NCBI GenBank assembly: GCA_016219865.1
Contig: JACRKF010000043.1
Span: 1-54,878 of the forward strand
Reading direction: 5' to 3'
From: Candidatus Woesearchaeota archaeon
GTDB taxonomy: Archaea; Nanobdellota; Nanobdellia; Woesearchaeales; DSVV01
Length of the DNA stretch: 54,878 nt
Shown: positions 19,635 through 30,335 of the stretch, piece by piece
How positions within the stretch are numbered: position 1 is the first letter of the stretch
How the letters are laid out: each line of letters opens with the position of its first letter
Notes under the pieces: generated by a model
Databases searched by the model: none
What the model saw: the letters and a program-made list of their open reading frames with translations, nothing else
Told to the model about the DNA's origin: nothing
Translations under genes and position numbers: made by a program

Positions 19635-20501
19635 TCACTTCAGCATCTCTTTAAGCAATTCATACGCTTCTTTGCAGATAGCTGGATTATTTATGAGAAA
19701 ATGATTGCACTTTACTATCTTATTTTCTTTTGCTCCTTGCAATGGAACTGATTCTAAGAGAACAAGTGAATCTCCTTTCTCATCTATTTTCCCTGCAATT
19801 GTGTAATAGTCTATCCCGGGTATTGTTTCGTCTTTGTTGAGCTGTTTCATCAGATTGTGATTCTCTGATAATTGGATAAAATCAATTGCGAATCTTGACT
19901 CGCCTTCGTCAATGAGATAATCGCTGATCTTACCAATATTGTAAAGTTTGCCATGATTCGGAGGAGTAAGCATTATGAATTTTCTGATGCTCGCATTATC
20001 ATAATTCTGGATGTAATATCTTGTAATGATCCCGCCCATTGAATGTGTGACGATATCAACTTTTTCTGCTCCAGTGCAATATTTGATCTTGTCAATCATC
20101 TTTTTGATGCTTTTTGCATATTGCTCAATCTCTAAAGAGTTTTCTAAAGAATAATAGCTTGCTCGCAAAACTATTGGATTCTCGCTATATTGCAATTGCG
20201 CGCAGGTTGTCTCAGGGATAAGAATTCCTTTATCACTATAATTTAAGTCATATGCAATTGCATCCTGCATATTCTTAAAAGAGAACTCTGCTACTCTTTT
20301 GCTATATGTTGGATTAAAACCATGCAATAACAATAAAGGATATTTTCCAGAAGGCGCTTTTCCAACAAAGTTCTCAACATTTTTAGCAATTATCTTGCTT
20401 TTTATCTTTGTTATTGCGTACTCTGATTCTAGTATTGCAATAAGAACTAATATGATGATGAATGCAATAATCCATCGTTTTGTTTGTTTTTGCATAATCA
20501 A
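19635..20501 (-). CDS. secreted/membrane-anchored alpha/beta hydrolase (lipase-like)
   Basis: YPLLLLHGFNP, VDIVTHSMGGIITRYYIQNY (GxSxG), LTPPNHG; N-terminal TM. Confidence 0.85.
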   Translation of the reverse strand: MIMQKQTKRWIIAFIIILVLIAILESEYAITKIKSKIIAKNVENFVGKAPSGKYPLLLLHGFNPTYSKRVAEFSFKNMQDAIAYDLNYSDKGILIPETTCAQLQYSENPIVLRASYYSLENSLEIEQYAKSIKKMIDKIKYCTGAEKVDIVTHSMGGIITRYYIQNYDNASIRKFIMLTPPNHGKLYNIGKISDYLIDEGESRFAIDFIQLSENHNLMKQLNKDETIPGIDYYTIAGKIDEKGDSLVLLESVPLQGAKENKIVKCNHFLINNPAICKEAYELLKEMLK

Positions 20502-20971
20502 TTCTTCTCCTTGATATTCTTGCTTATTTCTTTCTTAAGAACATTGATGTATATATTAAATTGTAATTCTACTTCTTTCCAATCTTCATATCTTATTGGT
20601 GTTCCATAATAATTGATTCCATTTCTTTTTGTTCTTACTTTTTCAAAGAATTCCCAGTTCAATTCAAGTTCTGGATGCTTTTCGCAAAGATAAGCAAATA
20701 AGCATTGATGATTATCTGACTTTATGTTTTCAAACGAGAGAAAAGCTTCAGTAAGCTCATGCAGAGCATCATAATATAACTTGTATATACTATTCCATTG
20801 TGAACTTTTCTTATCTATCTTCTCACTTAACATCTTTGCAGAACTAACATCGCTTTCAGATATTGTTATTATAGATCTAATCTTTTCTAGATTAATCTCT
20901 TCTCTGATTATATAATATCCTTCTATCTTGCATTTTGAAAATGCTTCTTCTTTTGTAAGGTATTTAGGCAT
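20498..20971 (-). CDS. HEPN-domain protein
   Basis: Helical, ends KVRTKRNGINYYGTPI (HEPN R…NxxY motif), overlaps NTase gene. Confidence 0.75.
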   Translation of the reverse strand: MPKYLTKEEAFSKCKIEGYYIIREEINLEKIRSIITISESDVSSAKMLSEKIDKKSSQWNSIYKLYYDALHELTEAFLSFENIKSDNHQCLFAYLCEKHPELELNWEFFEKVRTKRNGINYYGTPIRYEDWKEVELQFNIYINVLKKEISKNIKEKN

Positions 20972-21512
20972 CTTTCTTTACATTAATAAAGTCAATATCA
21001 CCTTTAATAAGGTTTCCTTTTATTATGTTTTTCAGCAGCCCATCATCATATTTGTTTATATCATTTTTATTTTCACAGATAAATAACTGGATATCTCTCT
21101 TCAATCTTAATTCAAATTCTGCAATATGCAATTCTTTAGGATCCCCATAGACAAAAAGATCTATATCACTTTTTTTGTACCAATCTGTTCTTGCAAAGCT
21201 GCCAAAAATAATAATTGTCTTTATTTTTTGTAATGAATAAAGATGTTCCAGCAGACCTGATTCATATAACTGCTCATAAGCAAATAATTTCTTTCTGCTT
21301 TTGTAAAAATGCGAGTCATAATCTGCAATATAATAAGGCATTTTTCCTTTTTCTTTTATCTTTATGATCAATCTATTCTCTATAAATCTCTTTAACCATT
21401 GGTCTACTTTGCCTCTTGTAACAGTTGATTCTTTAACAATATCCTCAAAATGCCATTGTTTTGTCGGATAATTGAAAAATAGGTTCAATAATATCAGTTC
21501 TTTACTTTCCAT
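20964..21512 (-). CDS. wHTH-nucleotidyltransferase (MNT) protein
   Basis: IIIFGSFARTDWYKKSDIDLFVYG (GS-x10-DxD). Confidence 0.85.
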   Translation of the reverse strand: MESKELILLNLFFNYPTKQWHFEDIVKESTVTRGKVDQWLKRFIENRLIIKIKEKGKMPYYIADYDSHFYKSRKKLFAYEQLYESGLLEHLYSLQKIKTIIIFGSFARTDWYKKSDIDLFVYGDPKELHIAEFELRLKRDIQLFICENKNDINKYDDGLLKNIIKGNLIKGDIDFINVKKDA

Positions 21513-21591
21513 AATAGTGTCTATAATGGGTACTAATTTATAAAGATTATTATTTGAACAAAGGATATGCTGGAATTACAGATTACTAGAA

Positions 21592-23043
21592 TTATCTCAC
21601 CAATTCTTTCAATAACTTCTTTGTCATCACTGGATAATCTCGCAATCGCGTATGTTTCAGTTTTGTTGCAATTAATTTTATGTTTCCAGAAGATAAGATT
21701 CTTTTTATGTAAACGCCATAAATTTGTTCTAATCCTTCAACTGTTGCTTTTTCTGTTTCTTCTGGTAATTTCATTACTGTTCTTGGTTTTAATTTTGCTA
21801 ATGTTACATACTGAGACCAATCTTTTGTTTTTAACAAACCTTCTTTATCACAAGTATCATATAATTCTGTGCCAGGATAAGGTTGAACAACAGTGATGCA
21901 AGATTCTTCTTTAATCAATGAACGCGCTAAATCAACTGTTTTCTGGATTGATTCTTTTGTTTCAAACGGAAAACCTACGAGAAAATTAACTCGAGGATTG
22001 ATGCCTACTTTTTTTGTTAATTCTACTTTTTCTATGCCTTGTTTGACATTTGTTGCTTTTTTGAGTTTTTTCAGAATTTCATCGTCTCCGGATTCAATAC
22101 CATAATCAACCCAACGACAACCAGCATCATGCATTTTTTGGAGAAGTTCCTCGTCAACAACATTGACTCTGCCGTAACAGCCCCAAGTGATATTGAGTTT
22201 TGCATCAATCATTGCTTGACATAATTTCATCACTGCGTCTTTGCTGATTGTCAATGTTGGATCCATTATTCCAAAATTTTTTATTCCGTATTTTTCTTGC
22301 AGTGCTTTTATTTCAGTAATTACGTTTTCTGGACTTCTTGTACGATGTTTGTAACCGTATAAAACGTGAGGAGCGCAAAAAATACATTGAAATGGACAGC
22401 CTCTGCCAAAAATAATTTGACCTTCTGGAGGAGAAATTGGTCTGCTCTGGTATTTTTTCATTGGTAGAAGTTCTCGATTAGGAATTGGAAGAATATCTAA
22501 GTTAGCAATCATTTGTCTTGGGATTGTTTTAATAAATTCTCCGTCTTTTTTGAATGCTAAACTTTGTATCTTTTGGAGTTCTTCATTATTTGTGTCAAAA
22601 CCTTTTTCTGAGATCAAAGCTTTTTGCGCAACTTCTAGTAATGTTAATTCAGGTTCTGCCATGATAACTAAGTCTAAACCTTCAATTTCCTGCAATGTCT
22701 GCTCAGGCAATGCAGTTGCGTGAAAACCATAAACAAATGTTGGAATATTTAATTGAAGCTTAACTGCGTTAATCGCATCTCTTACATCATTCATCATTGC
22801 TGTTGCAGAAGTGAACATATCTAATGATGTTGTAAATCCAACCATGTCAACTTTTTCGTTTTTCAAACGTTCAATAATATCATTAATTGTGAGATCTTCA
22901 ATAACAGCATCAATCAGAATAACTTCTATTTTATTTTCTGTGAGATAAGTTCCAAGATATGCCATGTCTAAGGGATAATATTCTCTAACGTAATGTTTAA
23001 TCTGCGAGTCCTTGATTGGCGCTTTCATGATTGCTATTTTCAT
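21592..23043 (-). CDS. B12-binding-domain radical SAM protein
   Basis: GRGCPFQCIFCAP (CxxxCxxC), N-terminal PLDMAYLGTYLTENKIEVILIDA. Confidence 0.9.
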   Translation of the reverse strand: MKIAIMKAPIKDSQIKHYVREYYPLDMAYLGTYLTENKIEVILIDAVIEDLTINDIIERLKNEKVDMVGFTTSLDMFTSATAMMNDVRDAINAVKLQLNIPTFVYGFHATALPEQTLQEIEGLDLVIMAEPELTLLEVAQKALISEKGFDTNNEELQKIQSLAFKKDGEFIKTIPRQMIANLDILPIPNRELLPMKKYQSRPISPPEGQIIFGRGCPFQCIFCAPHVLYGYKHRTRSPENVITEIKALQEKYGIKNFGIMDPTLTISKDAVMKLCQAMIDAKLNITWGCYGRVNVVDEELLQKMHDAGCRWVDYGIESGDDEILKKLKKATNVKQGIEKVELTKKVGINPRVNFLVGFPFETKESIQKTVDLARSLIKEESCITVVQPYPGTELYDTCDKEGLLKTKDWSQYVTLAKLKPRTVMKLPEETEKATVEGLEQIYGVYIKRILSSGNIKLIATKLKHTRLRDYPVMTKKLLKELVR

Positions 23044-23054
23044 AAAAAATCTCC

Positions 23055-23086
23055 TATAAAAAACTTCGCTTCGCTCGTTTTTTATA
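23055..23086 (-). repeat. hairpin with GAGCGAAGCGAA loop
   Basis: TATAAAAAAC-TTCGCTTCGCTC-GTTTTTTATA perfect 10-bp stem, overlaps GT4 stop codon. Confidence 0.75.
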
Positions 23087-24254
23087 TACTTTTATACGCT
23101 TTTGTCAAATTATCAACTTGTTTCTCCCAATTGTATTTTTCTTCTACAATTTTTCTGCCATTTCTTCCCATCGATTTGGTTAATTCTGAATTTTTTATAA
23201 AGTTATCTATTTTCTCTGCAATATCTTTTGGATTGCTTGGGTCAACTACAAAACCGCAATTTCCTTCTTTGACAACTTTTTCCATCTCAGGAAGATTGCT
23301 GACTAATAATGGAACATTTCCTGCAAGATATTCAAATATCTTATTTGGATTTCCAAATTTGTTGTTGAATGACGGCAAAAGTAAGTTGACACCAATATCA
23401 CTTGCAAGGATATAATTTGGAATATCATCATAAGGAACATGACCAAGAATATAAACATCATCTGCATTGCTTTGTTTTGCAATTTGTTTTAATTCTTCTA
23501 TATATGGACCCTCGCCAACAATAAGAATAATGCAATCAGTTTTCATGTACTTTTTTGCTTCAATCAGATATTGCAAGCCGCGAATCTTTTTTACAATACC
23601 TTCATATAATATAATTGGTTTGTCTTTTTTGATGTTGTATTTTTCTAGCAATTGTTTTGCTTTATTCTTGTTAGCTAATGCATCAAACCATGCAAGATCA
23701 ATGCAGTTTGAAACAATGAAAATTGGTTTTTTGTATTTCTGCAGCTGTTCTGCAATTGCATCATTTGTTGTGACAATTGCAGTCACAGGCAATGTTAATA
23801 TTCTTTCTGCAATGATTCCGAAGTAATACAACAATTTTGATGAATCTCTTAAAACACTTGGATAATGCTCGTGAGAATCATAGATTAATGGCTTCCATTT
23901 GAAGATCTTGATCATTGCAGCTATATGAAGCGTGTTTAAATCATGAGCATGCAAAATATCGAATTTCTTTTTTATCCCTTGCGCAATTGCATTGCAGGTG
24001 TAAAAAAATATGTAAAGGGATAAGAAAAAAAGTTGTAAAAGCTTTGGCATTTTGTCATAAATATCTGGTAATTGCGGACCAAGATGTTTGACAGAAAATT
24101 CTTTGTAATCTTCTTTTGCATAATTGCCTTTGTACTTCCATGCATGGATTGTGACAGCATAACCACGTTTTCCTAAGCTTTTTGCTTCTTTTAATACTCT
24201 AGGGTCAGGATTAAAGTCTTTCAAGAGTAACATAAGGATTGATTTTTGCGGCAT
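23082..24254 (-). CDS. family 4 glycosyltransferase
   Basis: DILHAHDLNTLHIAA, ILYEGIVKKIRGLQYLIEA, KIFEYLAGNVPLLVSNLPEME. Confidence 0.88.
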   Translation of the reverse strand: MPQKSILMLLLKDFNPDPRVLKEAKSLGKRGYAVTIHAWKYKGNYAKEDYKEFSVKHLGPQLPDIYDKMPKLLQLFFLSLYIFFYTCNAIAQGIKKKFDILHAHDLNTLHIAAMIKIFKWKPLIYDSHEHYPSVLRDSSKLLYYFGIIAERILTLPVTAIVTTNDAIAEQLQKYKKPIFIVSNCIDLAWFDALANKNKAKQLLEKYNIKKDKPIILYEGIVKKIRGLQYLIEAKKYMKTDCIILIVGEGPYIEELKQIAKQSNADDVYILGHVPYDDIPNYILASDIGVNLLLPSFNNKFGNPNKIFEYLAGNVPLLVSNLPEMEKVVKEGNCGFVVDPSNPKDIAEKIDNFIKNSELTKSMGRNGRKIVEEKYNWEKQVDNLTKAYKSI

Positions 24255-24642
24255 TAAGTGGAATACATTGATTTTGTTTAAAAATGTTTTTAGTATTTAA
24301 ACTCTGATCTTCTAAAAGGTATCTCCATAAGTAATTAAGAATAGTTCAATCTATTAAAATTTTCTCAATGTTTTAAATTGTTTTTCTGATGTTTGTTCTT
24401 GATTTCTTATCTTCCTCACCTAACTAAATATAACTTTCCTGATGAGACTTTACCTAAGTTTGTGGGTAAAATAATTTAATACCAATTATGTCTAGAAATT
24501 CTTCAGGATAATTGAAACCTTTTTATTAATTATTATTATTTCTAGAAATATCTCTGAATTATTAAAAAGATCTTCAACATAATCGTAATCTTTTCATCTT
24601 TTATTGGAACGAGTTTATTAACGACTAAATGATATTTTCCTC

Positions 24643-25044
24643 ATGAGAATGTATAATGTTGATACCTCTATCTTACTAGATTGCTTTGAGAAAAGAGGAG
24701 AAAATGGTGAATATAGTCTGAAATTTCTTGAATTTATAATATCTACAGATTCTTTGATTATTTATTCTGATCTGCATATTAGGGAGCTAAAGAATACAGG
24801 ATATACTTATGACCAAATTATTGTACTTCTATCTCCTTTTAAAAAATCTATAAAAAAGATTCATATTTATAGCTTTCAACTAAGTGAAGCAAAACTTATT
24901 GCTCGGCAAAGAGATATTCCTAAGAATGATGCACTCCATGCTGTACTTGCCAGAGATAATAATGCTATTATGATTTCAAGAGATAAACATTTTCAACAAA
25001 TAAAAGATATTGTTGAAACAAGATTACCTGAAGATTTTACCTAA
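24643..25044 (+). CDS. PIN-domain ribonuclease toxin candidate
   Basis: YNVDTSILLDCF, HIRELKN, NDALHAVLARDNNAIMISRDKHFQ. Confidence 0.8.
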   Translation: MRMYNVDTSILLDCFEKRGENGEYSLKFLEFIISTDSLIIYSDLHIRELKNTGYTYDQIIVLLSPFKKSIKKIHIYSFQLSEAKLIARQRDIPKNDALHAVLARDNNAIMISRDKHFQQIKDIVETRLPEDFT

Positions 25045-25291
25045 ATATTTCTTCTAATTCTTCAAATGCTTTGTCTTTTGCATCATCTAATTCTTTCCTA
25101 GAAGTTTTTCTTTTTGAAGAACCATAGATGTTCCTTAGTTTTATTAAAGCATATTCTTTTTCAAGCTGTTTTATTCTTTCCCTCATTGCTTCTCTGATGA
25201 ATTCAGTTTTAGTGGTGTATCTATGCTTTCTCATAATATTTTGCAATTCTTCTGCAAATTCTTTTTCTAGTTTTAAACTAATAGTTTCCAT
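25037..25291 (-). CDS. ribbon-helix-helix (CopG-type) antitoxin candidate
   Basis: METISLKLEKEFAEELQNIMRKHRYTTKTEFIREAMRERIKQLEKEYAL. Confidence 0.8.
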   Translation of the reverse strand: METISLKLEKEFAEELQNIMRKHRYTTKTEFIREAMRERIKQLEKEYALIKLRNIYGSSKRKTSRKELDDAKDKAFEELEEIFR

Positions 25292-25418
25292 AGTAATATT
25301 AAATATTACATAGTAATATATAAATTTTGTTATTGTTGCTAATGATTTTTTTTTCCACAACATATTTAAATCCACACTTTTCTAAAAAGTCTTGTTTGCA
25401 GATTAGGGTGGTAATATT

Positions 25419-25910
25419 ATGGTGTTAAGTTTGGTAAAACAATTTTTTGAATCAATTGGAAGAGCATTGCGTAATCATGAATTTATGGTATTATTCTTTC
25501 TGGTTATTATAACACTTACAACAGGTACAATATTCTATCATCGTGTTGAAGACTGGCGATATTTGGATTCTCTGTATTATTGCGTCATTACATTGATGAC
25601 AGTCGGTTATGGTGATTTTACTCCTAAGACAGATGCAGGTAAAATATTTACTATTATCTTTCTCTTAGTTGGCGCTGGAATCATTTTGGGATTTGTTAAT
25701 GTTATTGCTGAACATGCGCGAAACAGCAATAGAATAAATAATATTGTCAGAAAAAAAGAAGAATTGTTTGATGCGTTAGGGCAGAAAAAAGCTGAAATAA
25801 GAAAAATTAATAGAAAATTCAATAAAAAATTGTTGTCTGGCAATTTTTTAGAACAATTGGATAAAAAAGCTGAAAAACATAGGCAAGATCTTGTTGGAAA
25901 AAGAGAATAG
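25419..25910 (+). CDS. two-TM potassium channel
   Basis: LDSLYYCVITLMTVGYGDFTPKTDAGKIFTIIFLLVGAGI (TVGYGD filter). Confidence 0.88.
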   Translation: MVLSLVKQFFESIGRALRNHEFMVLFFLVIITLTTGTIFYHRVEDWRYLDSLYYCVITLMTVGYGDFTPKTDAGKIFTIIFLLVGAGIILGFVNVIAEHARNSNRINNIVRKKEELFDALGQKKAEIRKINRKFNKKLLSGNFLEQLDKKAEKHRQDLVGKRE

Positions 25911-25953
25911 GAAGATTAAGGATTAATTCTGCAAACTTCTTTTTAGACAATTC

Positions 25954-27069
25954 TTATTCTTTCAAAGCTTCTTTCAATTTTTCACAAACATAATGTATTT
26001 GTTCTTCAGTCATCTCGGGAAACATAGGCAATGAAATAATTTGTTTTGCATATTGTTCTGAAATAGGAAATGCACCTTTAATAATATTTAGATGTTTGTA
26101 TGCTTTTTGTTCGTGCAATGGAATTGGATAATGTATTTGTGTTGCAATTCCTTGTTTCTTTAGAGCTTCCATGATTTTTTCTCTATTTTTATCTAAAATG
26201 CGGATAACATAAAGATGATATATATGTTTATTAAAAGAAGATTCAATAGGAGTAACAATTTCTTTAACATCTGCTAATAATTCATTGTATAAAACAGCGT
26301 TTTTTCTTCTCATATTATTCCAACTGCAAAGATATTTTAGTTTAATACTTAGAATTGCTGCTTGAAGAGCGTCAATTCTTTCATTGTAACCTTCTAACGA
26401 ATGTTCATATTTCTCGCCAGGCAATCGTCCATGGTTTCTATAAGCATTTACTAATTCTGCAATTTTCTCATTGTTTGTAACAACTGCGCCTGCGTCACCA
26501 TATGCGCCTAGATTCTTTCCAGGATAAAATGAAAAGCAGGCAATGTCACCAACAGGAACTCTTTTTCCATGATGTTCGGCGCCATGCGCTTGCGCAGCAT
26601 CCTCGATAATCAAAAGATTATGTTTGTTGGCAATCTCTCTAATTGCTTTTACATCAGCGCATTGGCCATATAAATGGACTGGAAGAATTGCTTTTGTTTT
26701 TGATGTTATTGCTTTTTCTATTTGTTTAACATCTATTGTATAAGTTACGGGATCACAATCAACAAATTTAATTGTTGCGCCAACTTGAGAAATTGCTTCT
26801 GTTGTTGCAATGAATGTGTTTGCTACTGTAATTACTTCATCGCCTTGTTTAATTCCAGCTGCTTTTAATGCTAAATGCAATGCAGATGTGCCTGAACTTA
26901 CACCAGAACAGAATTTTGCGTTGCAAAATTGCGCAAATTCTTTTTCAAATTTTTCTACATTCTGCCCCATGATAAAATCTGCATTGCTAACTACTTCGCT
27001 TATTTTAGCGTCAATCTCATCTTTTATCCGGCTGTATTGCGCCTTTAAATCTACAAATGGAATATTCAT
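25954..27069 (-). CDS. DegT/DnrJ/EryC1/StrS aminotransferase
   Basis: MNIPFVDLKAQYSRIKDEID, GTSALHLALKAAGIKQGDEVI, SFYPGKNLGAYGDAGAVVT. Confidence 0.93.
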   Translation of the reverse strand: MNIPFVDLKAQYSRIKDEIDAKISEVVSNADFIMGQNVEKFEKEFAQFCNAKFCSGVSSGTSALHLALKAAGIKQGDEVITVANTFIATTEAISQVGATIKFVDCDPVTYTIDVKQIEKAITSKTKAILPVHLYGQCADVKAIREIANKHNLLIIEDAAQAHGAEHHGKRVPVGDIACFSFYPGKNLGAYGDAGAVVTNNEKIAELVNAYRNHGRLPGEKYEHSLEGYNERIDALQAAILSIKLKYLCSWNNMRRKNAVLYNELLADVKEIVTPIESSFNKHIYHLYVIRILDKNREKIMEALKKQGIATQIHYPIPLHEQKAYKHLNIIKGAFPISEQYAKQIISLPMFPEMTEEQIHYVCEKLKEALKE

Positions 27070-27162
27070 AAAAAATTCCTCCCTTCGGTCGTAATTTTTT
27101 AGTTAGGAGTTTGTAGTTATTAGTGACTACTAGTAATTTTTTACTCAAAACTCCCTAACTCT

Positions 27163-28161
27163 TTATCTTAGCTCAAGATCTGTTCTTACTTTTGCAGATT
27201 CAATCGCTAGTTCGCAGATTTTTGTAGTATAATATTCTTCTTCTCCAATGTTAATTATTTTTCTTATCTCATCTTTAATCTCTTGATTCTGTTCTTTATA
27301 ATTCTTAACACAATCAATAAAATGATTTAGCTGCGCTTTTAATGGCTCATTTTTTCTGATTTCAATATTTTTCTCTTTTTCGTTTATTATTTGCTGTTCT
27401 GTAATTTCTAATGGATATCTTATAATGATCTGTTCAAGAAAATCAATGTAAAGCTTTTCTTTAGCAGCAATTACCCACATATCTCTTTTCTTTAAAGGAT
27501 GGCAGCAGCTTACTTCTAAATCTGCATAAAAATTTCCGTAATCTAACAGAATATTTGCGCAGTCTTCTTGATGATTGCTTAGGAATGTTGTTTTTTTGCA
27601 ATAGACTCGTTTTGCTCGTTCTTCTAATGCAAAATTTAAGATGTCAATTAAGTGGATGCCTAAATTAAAAATAACTCCCGAATCTTTTCTTGGAGGTTTG
27701 CTTGAATGAATATATCTTGCAGTAATGTATTGTATCTTTCCAAGTTCTCCTGATTTAAGCAATCTTTTTAATTCAATCACTGCTGGGTTAAATCTGAATA
27801 AGTAGCCAACAGAAAGAACAAGCTTTTTTTCTTTTGCAATCTGCGCAAGTTCTTTAGCTTGTTTTGAATCTAAGGTGATTGGTTTCTCAACAAGCACATG
27901 TTTATTATTATTCAAACATTCTTTTACAATTCCATAATGCAAATCAGTAGGAACAACAACAGAAACTGCATCAATTTCATTAAACATCTGCTTGTAATCT
28001 TTAAAATATTTTATATTATGTTCGTCAGCAATACTTTTCTTGCTTTCATCAACATCAGCTAATCCAACTAATTCACAGAGTTTCTCCTGTTCTAACTGCT
28101 TGTATATTCTGAGATGATTTATGCCCCATTTTCCAGTGCCGATGACGCCTATCTTGATCAT
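27163..28161 (-). CDS. Gfo/Idh/MocA oxidoreductase
   Basis: IGVIGTGKWGINHLRIY, VEKPITLDSKQAKEL. Confidence 0.9.
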   Translation of the reverse strand: MIKIGVIGTGKWGINHLRIYKQLEQEKLCELVGLADVDESKKSIADEHNIKYFKDYKQMFNEIDAVSVVVPTDLHYGIVKECLNNNKHVLVEKPITLDSKQAKELAQIAKEKKLVLSVGYLFRFNPAVIELKRLLKSGELGKIQYITARYIHSSKPPRKDSGVIFNLGIHLIDILNFALEERAKRVYCKKTTFLSNHQEDCANILLDYGNFYADLEVSCCHPLKKRDMWVIAAKEKLYIDFLEQIIIRYPLEITEQQIINEKEKNIEIRKNEPLKAQLNHFIDCVKNYKEQNQEIKDEIRKIINIGEEEYYTTKICELAIESAKVRTDLELR

Positions 28162-28211
28162 AAAGGTTGAGAGTTTAGGTTAATTTATATAATTATTGTT
28201 ATTTTTTTGTA

Positions 28212-28278
28212 GTTTTCCACAGTACGGATTACAGAGCTTAGTATTTATATTGTGAGCGAAGCGAACAAATAAATACTA
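28212..28278 (-). repeat. dispersed hairpin + tail element copy
   Basis: Stem TAGTATTTAT/ATAAATACTA, loop with GTGAGCGAAGCGAAC; reverse-strand tail CTCTGTAATCCGTACTG. Confidence 0.8.
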
Positions 28279-28333
28279 TACATTTTTAAATAGTTCTTTA
28301 TTCTCTTTGCTTACAATTTACTAAGGTGAACTT

Positions 28334-30274
28334 ATGACAGATTATTGGACATTATTACTTTTTTTTGCATATAGTTTTGGATTTGGGTACACAATACTTG
28401 ACTTACTAAAACTTAAAGAGGATGAACATTTTTTAACTAAAAATATTGTGCGTATTGGTATCGGATTATCTATTATTCCAATTCTTGGTGTTTTTCTTAA
28501 TCTATTGTATATACCTTTGTCATGGATTGTGTTTTTGTTATTAAGCATAGCTTATCCTGTCATAAAATTGTTTTTATATCTGCAGAAACATGATTATAAC
28601 CCGCCAAAACCTGAAATTCATTTTAATTTTCTGAAGATTAGCAAAAAGACTTTATTTATTCTTGCTATTGTTCTTTTAACACTTGTTCAGTTCTATATAA
28701 TGCATAAAGGAGCTTTTGGCTATTCCTGGCTTGAAGATGGCGATCCTTGGCATCATGCTGTTACAACAAAATATTTTACAGAGCAGTTATCAACATCAAG
28801 ACCTGCTGAGATAGGTCAATTTGTCAATTATGTTGAGCCGTATCCTCCAGGGTATGATTTATTGATGTCAATATTGTACCAAACTTCTCATCAAATGATG
28901 TGGACTTTAAAATATTTTAACGTGCTTTTACTTGCGTTAGCTGTATTATTCTTTGGAATTATGGCGCATGAGTTTACAAAATCTTATGCAAAATCATTAT
29001 TTGCTGCTTTTTTATTAGTTGCAATTCCTTCATTTCTTGGGCATTTTATCTGGTCAGAGACATTGGCCATTGCAGCATTTTTCCCAGCATTTTATTGCAT
29101 AATCAAATTGGCTGATGCAGATGAACAGAATTCTTTCACCAATAAATATCATCATTATCTAAATAAGGTCTGGATAACCAATAAATGGATGATTCCAGCA
29201 ATATTAATTACAGCTTCTATTATGGTAACACAACCAATTGCAGCATATGCATTTGGCGTCTTTATTATGATTTATTGGTTTGTTGAATCATTATACAGCA
29301 AAAAATTTGTTAAAACTATTTTTATGATTGCAGTGCTTGGATTATTGCTTTCAGTTGTCTTATACTGGGCTCCTGTAAAAGTAAAGTTTGACATTTTTGG
29401 TTCCAGCGAGAAAACGCAGATAACTTCAAAATTTACAGAATTAAAATGGAAGATTCCAGGATCTGCTGATAAAATATATACGTTCAATGATTTTTTTATA
29501 ACTCAACCTTATAATATGATCAACCAGCCAATAGGTGTTGGCATCTTTATTAGCATACTATTTTTTATTTTTATTGCATCACTTTTATTTACATTTAAAA
29601 CATCGTTTGCAAAAGAAAATAAATGGCTTTTAATTGTGCTTTTATGGTTTTTATTTGGATTAATCGCAGTAAATGGCAGGCGATTGCCTGCGTACATATT
29701 GCCATTTAGAATGTGGCCATTTATGGTTATAGGATTAGTTTTTTTAGCAACAGAAGGATTATGGTTCTTGTTAAATATATTTCAACGATATCAATTGGTT
29801 CGTGTAATTATCTTTACTATGTTTTTAGTTGGAATTATTCTTACTTCAGGATATCATAAGTATACTGTAAATACTGCAATATGGCCGTTTAATAACTTTT
29901 TTATGTCATTTGATGAAGCAAATGCATATACATGGCTGTATACTTTGCCTGCGGATACAACAGTGTTTGAGTTTTGCTCGCCAAATGCAGACACCCGTGT
30001 CATAGCTTATGATAAATTAGCATTTTCCTGGGATAAAGATGTGTTAGAGTTTCGTAAAAAAGAAAGAATTATGAATCATACAAATTCAGAGTTGTATTCA
30101 TTTCTTAAACAGAAAAAGTTTGATTATTTCATCATAGATGGCTATTGTATTTTTCATCAAGGTATTAATGAAACAAATAATAAATTGCAAGAGATTGGCA
30201 ATGATCAAGCTAAGTTTCAATTAGTGTATAAATCAGATAAAGTTGGAGTTCCATTTGTGTTTAAAGTTATATAA
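28334..30274 (+). CDS. polytopic membrane GT-C-like glycosyltransferase candidate
   Basis: 646 aa, many TM; WLEDGDPWHHAVTTKYF loop resembles GT-C acidic loop. Confidence 0.6.
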   Translation: MTDYWTLLLFFAYSFGFGYTILDLLKLKEDEHFLTKNIVRIGIGLSIIPILGVFLNLLYIPLSWIVFLLLSIAYPVIKLFLYLQKHDYNPPKPEIHFNFLKISKKTLFILAIVLLTLVQFYIMHKGAFGYSWLEDGDPWHHAVTTKYFTEQLSTSRPAEIGQFVNYVEPYPPGYDLLMSILYQTSHQMMWTLKYFNVLLLALAVLFFGIMAHEFTKSYAKSLFAAFLLVAIPSFLGHFIWSETLAIAAFFPAFYCIIKLADADEQNSFTNKYHHYLNKVWITNKWMIPAILITASIMVTQPIAAYAFGVFIMIYWFVESLYSKKFVKTIFMIAVLGLLLSVVLYWAPVKVKFDIFGSSEKTQITSKFTELKWKIPGSADKIYTFNDFFITQPYNMINQPIGVGIFISILFFIFIASLLFTFKTSFAKENKWLLIVLLWFLFGLIAVNGRRLPAYILPFRMWPFMVIGLVFLATEGLWFLLNIFQRYQLVRVIIFTMFLVGIILTSGYHKYTVNTAIWPFNNFFMSFDEANAYTWLYTLPADTTVFEFCSPNADTRVIAYDKLAFSWDKDVLEFRKKERIMNHTNSELYSFLKQKKFDYFIIDGYCIFHQGINETNNKLQEIGNDQAKFQLVYKSDKVGVPFVFKVI

Positions 30275-30300
30275 AATTGCGAATTTCATTCAGCAATTTT

Positions 30301-30335
30301 AAGAGAACTTTGCAAGTATTTTACAAAGTTCTCTT
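30301..30335 (+). repeat. 12-bp perfect hairpin between convergent genes
   Basis: AAGAGAACTTTG-CAAGTATTTTA-CAAAGTTCTCTT. Confidence 0.75.
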
